DNA from: Dulcicalothrix desertica PCC 7102 | GTDB lineage: Bacteria; Cyanobacteriota; Cyanobacteriia; Cyanobacteriales; Nostocaceae | Direction of reading: 5' to 3' | Assembly: GCF_003991905.1 (NCBI RefSeq) | Contig: NZ_RSCL01000013.1 | Location: 1 to 40,225, forward strand | Length of the DNA: 40,225 nt | Shown: positions 33,967-40,225 of the stretch, one piece after another | Layout: every line of letters starts with the position of its first letter | Position numbering within the stretch: position 1 is the stretch's first letter | The notes under the pieces: generated by a model | Database searches by the model: none | Seen by the model: the letters and a program-made list of their open reading frames with translations, nothing else | Told to the model about the DNA's origin: nothing | Translations under genes and position numbers: made by a program

Positions 33967-34809
33967 ATGCCAAAATCACAATCAGTCACTCGTCATATTC
34001 TTGAAGAAATTGTGCTGCATAAGACAAAAGAAGTCGCACAAATGGAAGAAGAACTGCCATTAACTTCTTTACAGCAGCAATTAAATCAATCTTCACCAGT
34101 AAATAATTTTTTGCAGGCACTACAGCAAAGTCCTTATCACCCAAGTTTAATTGCAGAAGTAAAAAAAGCTTCTCCAAGTAAAGGAGTAATTAGAGAAGAC
34201 TTTGATGCAGTTGAGATAGCGCGCGCTTATGAAGATAATGGCGCAGCTTGCATATCTGTGCTAACTGATGAGAAGTTTTTTCAAGGTAGTTTTGATAATC
34301 TTCGCAAAGTTCGTTCAGCGGTCAAACTACCTCTACTATGTAAAGAATTTATTATCAAACCCTATCAAATATATCTAGCACGAAATAATGGCGCCGATGC
34401 TGTATTGCTAATTGCGGCAATACTAAGTGATTCTCAACTTCAGTCATTTCTAGAAACAATTCATAGTTTAGGAATGACAGCTTTAGTAGAAGTTCACACT
34501 TTAGAGGAACTCGACCGAGTACTTAAACTTGATGGTGTGTCTTTAGTCGGTATTAACAACCGTAATCTCGAAAATTTTAACTTAGACATTCATGTTACTG
34601 AACAATTATTAATGCAGCGACAGCAACAAATTCAAGATTTAAATATAACTATTGTTAGTGAGTCTGGGATATATACATCCGAAGATTTAAGCTTCGTGAA
34701 AAAGGCAGGTGCCAGAGCCGTCTTAGTCGGAGAATCACTAGTCAAAAAACCTGATATCAAACAAGCAGTACGTCATCTCTTAGGTAACACATCAAATGAT
34801 AATATCTAA
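33967..34809 (+). CDS. trpC: Indole-3-glycerol phosphate synthase
   Basis: The 280-residue TIM barrel has the family motifs [11 protein letters not shown] (catalytic Lys), [21 protein letters not shown] (catalytic Lys), [21 protein letters not shown] and VSESGI. It closes the indole ring from carboxyphenylamino-deoxyribulose phosphate. It starts 53 bases after trpE and overlaps trpA by 14 bases, so translation is coupled. The phosphoribosyltransferase (trpD) and PRA isomerase (trpF) steps must be encoded elsewhere. Confidence 0.95.
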   Translation: MPKSQSVTRHILEEIVLHKTKEVAQMEEELPLTSLQQQLNQSSPVNNFLQALQQSPYHPSLIAEVKKASPSKGVIREDFDAVEIARAYEDNGAACISVLTDEKFFQGSFDNLRKVRSAVKLPLLCKEFIIKPYQIYLARNNGADAVLLIAAILSDSQLQSFLETIHSLGMTALVEVHTLEELDRVLKLDGVSLVGINNRNLENFNLDIHVTEQLLMQRQQQIQDLNITIVSESGIYTSEDLSFVKKAGARAVLVGESLVKKPDIKQAVRHLLGNTSNDNI

Positions 34810-35611
34810 TCGCTTTCAAGCTTTACGGAATCGTAACCAATGTGCGCTAATACCCTTTATTACAGCATCAGACCCTGATATAGCCACCACTGCAAAAGCG
34901 CTTCAACTTTTAGACAGTAATGGTGCTGATTTTATTGAATTAGGTGTTCCCTATTCTGACCCATTAGCAGATGGTCCGGTTATTCAAGCTGCTGCGACTC
35001 GCGCACTTTTACAAGGAACAAAATTAGAAGATGTCTTGAAAATGTTAGCAGAAGTAACTCCTAACTTGCAGGCGCCAATCATTTTGTTCACATATTACAA
35101 CCCCATTCTCAACCTTGGGACTGAGACATTTTTACAAGAAATAGCTAAAGTAGGAGTTAAAGGATTAGTCGTTCCCGATTTACCTCTAGAAGAATCTTCA
35201 CCTTTAATTGAAGCTGCAACAAAATTTGGAATCGAAGTAATTTTACTTGTGGCGCCGACAAGCTCAAAAGATAGAATTGAAGCAATAGCTCATTCCTCAC
35301 AAGGATTTATATATCTAGTCAGCTTGACAGGTGTAACAGGTATGCGCTCTCAAATCCAAGAGCGAGTAAAAGATTTAATTATAGAAATGCGAGATATTAC
35401 AGACAAACCAATTGGTGTAGGTTTTGGAATATCAAGCCCAGAACAAGCTAAACAAGTACGTGAATGGGGAGCAGATGCAGTAATTGTAGGCAGTGCTTTT
35501 GTTCAACGCCTTGCTGCTGAAAATGTAGAAGATGGTCTTCAAGCAGTTAAACAATTATGTCAAGAACTAAAAGAAGCTGTTTCTCCATCACTACAAACTG
35601 CTTCAAGATAG
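34796..35611 (+). CDS. trpA: Tryptophan synthase alpha subunit
   Basis: The 271-residue protein shows the TrpA active-site pattern: [19 protein letters not shown] (catalytic Glu), then VPDLPLEES (catalytic Asp), LVSLTGVTG and [11 protein letters not shown]. It cleaves indole-glycerol phosphate to indole, which is channelled to TrpB. The start ATG overlaps the trpC end by 14 bases. Confidence 0.95.
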   Translation: MIISNRFQALRNRNQCALIPFITASDPDIATTAKALQLLDSNGADFIELGVPYSDPLADGPVIQAAATRALLQGTKLEDVLKMLAEVTPNLQAPIILFTYYNPILNLGTETFLQEIAKVGVKGLVVPDLPLEESSPLIEAATKFGIEVILLVAPTSSKDRIEAIAHSSQGFIYLVSLTGVTGMRSQIQERVKDLIIEMRDITDKPIGVGFGISSPEQAKQVREWGADAVIVGSAFVQRLAAENVEDGLQAVKQLCQELKEAVSPSLQTASR

Positions 35612-35645
35612 TAATTAAAACAATCAACTCGTAAACGCGAAGAAA

Positions 35646-35682
35646 GCAGAAGCTCTTTAATGTGCATTCCTAGAGCTTCTGC
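35646..35682 (+). terminator. Hairpin between trpA and trpB
   Basis: GCAGAAGCTCT and AGAGCTTCTGC form a perfect 11-base stem with a 15-base loop in the 165-base trpA-trpB gap. An A-rich rather than T-rich sequence follows, so it may be a processing site or an imperfect terminator. It suggests that trpB is partly uncoupled from trpA. Confidence 0.5.
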
Positions 35683-35776
35683 TCAATAAAAAGCATAAGC
35701 TGAAATTATAGCTTGATAACAGCGAGTATCACCCTCTAATTTCAGTAAAGTTAACAATTGAGGAGGATATCAGATA

Positions 35777-37012
35777 GTGGTTAGCATTGCCAATATTACA
35801 ACTACTGATTCAGACACAACACAACGTCCTGGTAAAAATGGTAGGTTTGGTCGATTTGGCGGTAAATATGTACCAGAGACTTTAATGCCTGCACTTGCAG
35901 AGCTAGAAACAGCATATTACAACTATTGTAACCAAGCTGACTTTCAAGCAGAACTACAAGGTTTACTTCGTGATTATGTAGGCAGACCTAGCCCATTGTA
36001 TTTTGCTGAACGTCTGACAGAATACTATGCCCGTCCAGACGGTAGCGGCGCCCAAATTTACTTAAAACGCGAAGATTTAAATCATACAGGCGCCCATAAA
36101 ATTAATAATGCTTTAGCACAGGTTTTGTTAGCAAAACGCATGGGCAAAAAGCGGATTATTGCAGAAACTGGAGCGGGACAGCATGGAGTTGCAACTGCGA
36201 CTGTGTGCGCGCGTTTCGGTCTTGAGTGCATCATTTATATGGGTGTTCAAGATATGGAACGTCAAGCATTAAACGTGTTTAGAATGCGTTTGATGGGCGC
36301 CGAAGTTCGTCCAGTAGAAGCAGGTACAGGCACTTTAAAAGATGCAACATCAGAAGCAATTCGCGACTGGGTTACAAACGTTGAAACCACTCATTACATA
36401 TTAGGTTCAGTTGCAGGTCCTCATCCTTACCCAATGATAGTACGTGACTTTCATGTAGTAATTGGTAAAGAAACTCGCGTTCAGTGTCAGGAAAAATGGG
36501 GTGGACTGCCCGATATCTTACTTGCTTGTGTAGGAGGTGGTTCCAATGCAATTGGCTTATTTAGCGAATTTGTTGATGAACCAACAGTGCGTATTATCGG
36601 TGTCGAAGCAGCAGGTGAAGGAGTTAATACTGATAAACATGCTGCAACTTTAACATACGGACGTGTAGGAGTTTTGCACGGTGCAATGAGTTATTTGTTG
36701 CAAGATGATGACGGTCAGGTAATCGAAGCACATTCAATTAGCGCTGGTTTAGATTATCCAGGAGTTGGACCTGAACACAGCTATTTAAAAGACATTGGAC
36801 GTGCAGAATATTACAGCGTCACCGATAAAGAAGCATTAGCTGCATTCCAACGCTTAGCAAAACTTGAAGGCATTATTCCAGCCTTAGAAACAGCACACGC
36901 AATTGCTTACTTAGACAAACTTTGTCCGCAAATTCATGACAATGCGCGCATCGTGATCAACTGCTCTGGCAGAGGTGATAAAGATGTCCAAACTGTTGCA
37001 AAAGTCATATAA
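35777..37012 (+). CDS. trpB: Tryptophan synthase beta subunit
   Basis: The 411-residue PLP enzyme contains the Schiff-base Lys in [13 protein letters not shown], the indole-channel Glu in [15 protein letters not shown] and the phosphate loop [10 protein letters not shown]. It converts indole and serine to tryptophan. The GTG start at 35777 is supported by a full AGGAGG ten bases upstream, and no in-frame ATG lies nearby. It is probably a second, scytonemin-linked trpB, since the genome should also carry housekeeping trp genes; that cannot be checked here. Confidence 0.95.
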   Translation: MVSIANITTTDSDTTQRPGKNGRFGRFGGKYVPETLMPALAELETAYYNYCNQADFQAELQGLLRDYVGRPSPLYFAERLTEYYARPDGSGAQIYLKREDLNHTGAHKINNALAQVLLAKRMGKKRIIAETGAGQHGVATATVCARFGLECIIYMGVQDMERQALNVFRMRLMGAEVRPVEAGTGTLKDATSEAIRDWVTNVETTHYILGSVAGPHPYPMIVRDFHVVIGKETRVQCQEKWGGLPDILLACVGGGSNAIGLFSEFVDEPTVRIIGVEAAGEGVNTDKHAATLTYGRVGVLHGAMSYLLQDDDGQVIEAHSISAGLDYPGVGPEHSYLKDIGRAEYYSVTDKEALAAFQRLAKLEGIIPALETAHAIAYLDKLCPQIHDNARIVINCSGRGDKDVQTVAKVI

Positions 37013-37017
37013 GACCG

Positions 37018-37250
37018 AAACCCCCGTAAGGGCGGGTTAACGAAATATCTCGAACATTTTGAGTATATCTCCAAACCCGCCCCAACCAAAATCCAAACCC
37101 CCGTAAGGGCGGGTTAACGAAATATCTCGAACATTTTGAGTATATCTCCAAACCCGCCCCAACCAAAATCCAAAACCCCGTAAGGGCGGGTTAACGAAAT
37201 ATCCAGAACATTTTGAGTATATCTCCAAACCCGCCCCAACCAAAATCCAA
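37018..37250. repeat. Three tandem 77-base repeats between trpB and the DAHP synthase gene
   Basis: Three nearly identical units with a period of exactly 77 bases (GTAAGGGCGGGTTAACG at about 37026, 37103 and 37180). Within each, GGGCGGGTT and AACCCGCCC are complementary and about 35 bases apart, so each unit can form a hairpin. The units differ at only a few bases, including TCTCG versus TCCAG in the third, indicating recent amplification. Confidence 0.92.
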
Positions 37251-37270
37251 AACCCAAAACCTAAAATCTT

Positions 37271-38338
37271 ATGTTAGTAGTTCTTAAACCTGGCACTCCA
37301 GCAACTGAAATAGACCACATCACAGAAGAAGTTAACCAATCTTTGAACGTTACAATCGAGAAAAGTGTTGGCAAGCATAAAATTGTGCTAGGACTTATTG
37401 GTGATACTGCCACAGTTGACCCATTCCACATTCAAAAAATAAGCCCTTGGATTGAACAAGTATTGCATATCGAGAAAGCATTCAAGCGTGCAAGTCGCGA
37501 ATTTCGTTATGGTGAAGCAAGCGAAGTTATCGTTCCTACTCCCAACGGTGATGTTTACTTTGGTGAAAACCATCCTGTTGTCTTAGTAGCAGGGCCTTGT
37601 TCAGTTGAAAACGAAGCGATGATTATTGAAACCGCACGACGAGTCAAAGCTGCAGGAGCTAAGTTTTTACGAGGAGGCGCCTTTAAGCCTCGTACTTCAC
37701 CATATGCATTCCAAGGACACGGTGAAAGCGCACTGCAATTATTAGATGCAGCACGTAAAGCGACTGGTTTAGGCATTATTACTGAAGTTATGGATACTGC
37801 TGACTTAGCAGCTATTAGTAGTGTTGCTGACATTATCCAAGTTGGCGCCCGCAACATGCAGAACTTCTCGCTACTTAAAAAAGTCGGCGCCCAAAATAAG
37901 CCTGTGTTGTTAAAACGCGGTTTATCTGCCACTATCGATGAATGGTTAATGTCAGCAGAATATATTCTTGCAGCAGGAAACCCAAATGTAATTTTCTGTG
38001 AGCGCGGCATTAGAACATGCGATGATAAATACACCCGCAACGTTTTAGATTTATCAGCAATTCCAGTACTGCGTCAGCTAACACACTTACCAATTATGGT
38101 TGACCCCAGTCATGCAACTGGTAAATCAGAATACGTGGCGCCAATGGCAAAAGCAGCTATTGCAGCAGGCGCCGATTCACTAATGATTGAAGTGCATCCA
38201 AACCCAGCTAAAGCATTATCTGATGGTCCTCAATCTTTAACTCCCGACAGTTTTGACAAGTTGGTTAAAGAAATTTCAGTTTTTGGTAAAGCTGTTGAGC
38301 GTTGGGAAGAAACATCGTTAATGCCAGCATTGGTGTAA
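37271..38338 (+). CDS. aroG: DAHP synthase, type I-beta (KDPG-aldolase-like class)
   Basis: The 355-residue protein has an N-terminal ferredoxin-like regulatory domain (about 1-75). The synthase barrel follows with LVAGPCSVE, RGGAFKPRTSPYAFQG, IQVGARNMQN, LLKRG, ICERGIRT (seen as FCERGIRT) and MVDPSHATGK. It catalyses the first step of the shikimate pathway, from phosphoenolpyruvate and erythrose-4-phosphate. Placed last in the block, it raises flux to tryptophan and p-hydroxyphenylpyruvate for scytonemin. The ATG at 37271 is used; no strong ribosome-binding site is visible. The literature name in the scytonemin cluster is aroG; aroF is often used for this subtype. Confidence 0.94.
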   Translation: MLVVLKPGTPATEIDHITEEVNQSLNVTIEKSVGKHKIVLGLIGDTATVDPFHIQKISPWIEQVLHIEKAFKRASREFRYGEASEVIVPTPNGDVYFGENHPVVLVAGPCSVENEAMIIETARRVKAAGAKFLRGGAFKPRTSPYAFQGHGESALQLLDAARKATGLGIITEVMDTADLAAISSVADIIQVGARNMQNFSLLKKVGAQNKPVLLKRGLSATIDEWLMSAEYILAAGNPNVIFCERGIRTCDDKYTRNVLDLSAIPVLRQLTHLPIMVDPSHATGKSEYVAPMAKAAIAAGADSLMIEVHPNPAKALSDGPQSLTPDSFDKLVKEISVFGKAVERWEETSLMPALV

Positions 38339-38380
38339 CAAGTATAAATTAAAATTTATTCATTTCATCTTCCCATAAAT

Positions 38381-38437
38381 GCATTACAAAGAGCCACACC
38401 TAATTAAGACAGGTTGTGCTTTTTGTAATGCTTTTTT
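38381..38437 (+). terminator. Intrinsic terminator closing the scy/ebo/trp block
   Basis: GCATTACAAA pairs with TTTGTAATGC, with an inner ACACCT/AGGTTGT stem, and the hairpin is followed by TTTTTT (38432-38437). This is the clearest rho-independent terminator in the block and fits the end of a multigene transcript. Confidence 0.8.
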
Positions 38438-38899
38438 CTTATTTAATCAAAAAAATAATTTATGTGATAAATTTGCTTTTTTTTGTGATTAGATATTTTA
38501 ATTGTTAAGACATCTGGTAATATTTATCACATATTTTGTTAATTATTTTAATATTTTTTGTGAATTTATTATTTATGCCTTAAAAAAATTTGTAAGGTAC
38601 AGTTCAAACATAATCTCTAAAAAATTGATAGGTATATCAAAATATTATTCATTGTAATCGCTATCTATTTATATTAAATTGTTGGTGTGATGGTAACGTA
38701 TGTTACTATTTAATGTCAATAACTCAACAGTTATTTAGCCAGCTTAAAGAATTACTTGTAAGCTTAATTACGCTACTAACTAATTTTAACTAACTAGCTT
38801 TAGTAAACAAGAGACAAAGCTAGGAAGTTACAGAACAAACTTAATTTGTGCGTCTGGATATTAGTGTGTTTTCAAATTTTTCTAACTTGAAATAAAAGG
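38438..38899. other. AT-rich intergenic region before the glycine-rich gene
   Basis: About 460 bases of very AT-rich sequence with no ORF I can support. It lies between the terminator and the glycine-rich gene and probably holds that gene's promoter. Confidence 0.4.
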
Positions 38900-40225
38900 A
38901 TGAATGTTGTGGCAATAACCGATGGTGTTAGTAACAACAATCAAATACCTGGTGTCAGTTTGACAACTGATTTAGGTGGCGGTGGTAGTTCATTGGGAAG
39001 TGGCGGCTTTGGTGGCGGCGGCATGGGCGGCTTCGGAGGTCGTAGCTCCAGTGGCGGCGGCATGGGCGGCTTCGGTGGCGGCGGTTCATCTGGAGGCGGC
39101 ATGGGCGGCTTCGGTGGCGGCGGTATGGGCGGCGGCGGTATGGGCGGCGGCGGCATGGGCGGCTTCGGAGGCGGCGGTTCATCCGGTGGCGGCATGGGCG
39201 GCTTCGGTGGCGGCGGTTCATCCGGTGGCGGCATGGGCGGCTTCGGTGGTGGTAGCTCCAGTGGTGGTGGCGGTAGCACAGGTACCCCAGACTTGAGTCA
39301 AAGCCCTTTCGGTCCTTTGCTTGATATACCAGGTGTAGATGGAGCAGAAGATATATTTGGGAATGTAGGTATTCCTGGTCAAAATCCTCTTAGCAACGGT
39401 GGTTCCACAGGTGGCAGCAGCACCCCAATAAGTGGTGGTAGCTCATCAGGTGGCGGCTCGACAGGTGGCGGAAGCCCAGTTGGCGGCGGCTCGACAGGTG
39501 GCAGTAATCAGTTTGGTGGTAACGCAGCTAGTGGTGCTGCTGGTGTATTTGACCGCTTGGGTAGCAACAACCCATTCGGACCTGGTGGCTCATTTGGAGG
39601 CGGCGCATCCGGAGGTGGCGTATCCGGAGGTGGCGCATCCGGAGGCGGCATGGGCGGCGGCATGGGCGGCGGCACGGGCGGCGGCATGGGCGGCGGCATG
39701 GGCGGCGGCATGGGCGGCGGCATGGGCGGCGGTGGCGGCGCCTCAATGGGTAGTCCTTTTCAGAATTTAGGTAACCCAAATGCACCTGATAACCCATTCC
39801 TACAAGCATTTGCAGGCAGTGGGAACCCTTGGAGAGTATTACAAGATGTAGGAAATCCAGCAGGTAATAACACATCTGGTGGTAGCGGCAACTCTTCAGA
39901 TGGCGGCAATCCTTTGGCAGGTGGTGGCATCCCAACGCAGCAATCATCCGATATTCCTAGTGGTATAGGTGATTCAACGATGCCAACCTCTAACACTGAC
40001 ACAACCACAGGCAGTGGAACTGTGGACAATAGCGCATTTGCTACTGAGTTAACGAAGAGCATCAAAACCTACCTAGAAAATGGTGGGAGTTACTTAGGAA
40101 TACCTAGTATGGTAAGCAATGCTGTTACCAGTCAAGTTGGCTCTACAACCGATAGTACAGGTAGCTCCGGTGGTAGCGGTGGAATGGGCGGCTTCGGTGG
40201 AGGCGGAAACCCATTTGGCGGTGGC
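38900..40225 (+). CDS. Glycine-rich repeat protein (5' part, runs off the window)
   Basis: The frame is open for 442 codons to the edge without a stop. It starts MNVVAITDGVSNNNQIPG and then has blocks of GGGMGGFGGGGSS repeats at about residues 27-130, 229-280 and again from about 426. Ser/Thr/Asn/Pro-rich segments lie between them. There is no signal peptide. The ATG at 38900 touches its purine-rich AAAGG; the in-frame GTG at 38909 lies eight bases after AAGGA and may be the true start. GC content jumps well above the surroundings because Gly is mostly GGC. I recognise no family; a structural or matrix protein is possible but not shown. Frames on the other strand here are mirror artefacts of the repeats. 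Confidence 0.8.
   Translation, partial: MNVVAITDGVSNNNQIPGVSLTTDLGGGGSSLGSGGFGGGGMGGFGGRSSSGGGMGGFGGGGSSGGGMGGFGGGGMGGGGMGGGGMGGFGGGGSSGGGMGGFGGGGSSGGGMGGFGGGSSSGGGGSTGTPDLSQSPFGPLLDIPGVDGAEDIFGNVGIPGQNPLSNGGSTGGSSTPISGGSSSGGGSTGGGSPVGGGSTGGSNQFGGNAASGAAGVFDRLGSNNPFGPGGSFGGGASGGGVSGGGASGGGMGGGMGGGTGGGMGGGMGGGMGGGMGGGGGASMGSPFQNLGNPNAPDNPFLQAFAGSGNPWRVLQDVGNPAGNNTSGGSGNSSDGGNPLAGGGIPTQQSSDIPSGIGDSTMPTSNTDTTTGSGTVDNSAFATELTKSIKTYLENGGSYLGIPSMVSNAVTSQVGSTTDSTGSSGGSGGMGGFGGGGNPFGGG

Noticed and set aside
37018-37250. The 77-base tandem repeats as a CRISPR array
   Set aside because: Whole units are identical, with no unique spacers between short repeats, and no cas gene is present.
38941-39947. 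Pro-rich and Arg-rich open frames on the minus strand and Ala-rich frames on the plus strand
   Set aside because: They arise from the GGC repeats of the glycine-rich gene read in other frames.

Overview
The window looks like a chromosomal segment of a filamentous, probably heterocyst-forming cyanobacterium. The evidence is the 5' end of a cyanobacterial-type 16S rRNA gene, a complete scytonemin (UV sunscreen) gene set in the scyABCDEF order known from Nostoc punctiforme, ebo genes, PEP-CTERM proteins, a pentapeptide-repeat protein, and many short palindromic repeats of kinds common in Nostocales. The genus cannot be fixed from the sequence. The palindrome GGCGCC occurs roughly 80 times by eye in 40 kb, while I found no copy of the usual cyanobacterial palindrome HIP1 (GCGATCGC).

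Layout. 1-300: the start of a leftward rRNA operon with a consensus promoter. 667-2244: a metallophosphoesterase. 2.25-7.2 kb: a decayed accessory region. It holds an IS200/IS605-type element with divergent tnpA and tnpB, an Asn-rich fragment resembling the template or variable repeat of a diversity-generating retroelement, a truncated MoxR-type AAA ATPase, a frameshifted cytochrome P450 and a broken DUF2283-type gene. 7.3-10.2 kb: a TldD/TldE (PmbA) protease pair. 10.3-10.7 kb: an exported pentapeptide-repeat protein.

11.1-14.6 kb (minus strand): a lone PAS protein, an AraC-type response regulator and a three-PAS histidine kinase, placed divergently from scyA across an AT-rich gap of about 1.27 kb. 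The kinase/regulator pair matches the position and type of the known scytonemin regulatory pair of N. punctiforme.

15.8-38.3 kb (plus strand): scyA-B-C-D-E-F, eboA-B-C, a glycosyltransferase, tyrA, eboD, eboE, trpE(G), trpC, trpA, trpB and a DAHP synthase. The chain from shikimate entry to sunscreen is therefore nearly continuous. DAHP synthase and the trp genes raise tryptophan supply and TyrA makes p-hydroxyphenylpyruvate. ScyB deaminates tryptophan to indole-3-pyruvate, ScyA joins the two keto acids and ScyC cyclises the product. The ebo proteins are needed for export of the monomer, and the exported beta-propeller proteins ScyE and ScyF presumably act outside the cytoplasm. trpD, tyrP, dsbA and eboF, which accompany these genes in other species, are not in the window.

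38.9-40.2 kb: the 5' part of a long glycine-rich (GGGMGGFGG) repeat protein, running off the right edge after a clear terminator.
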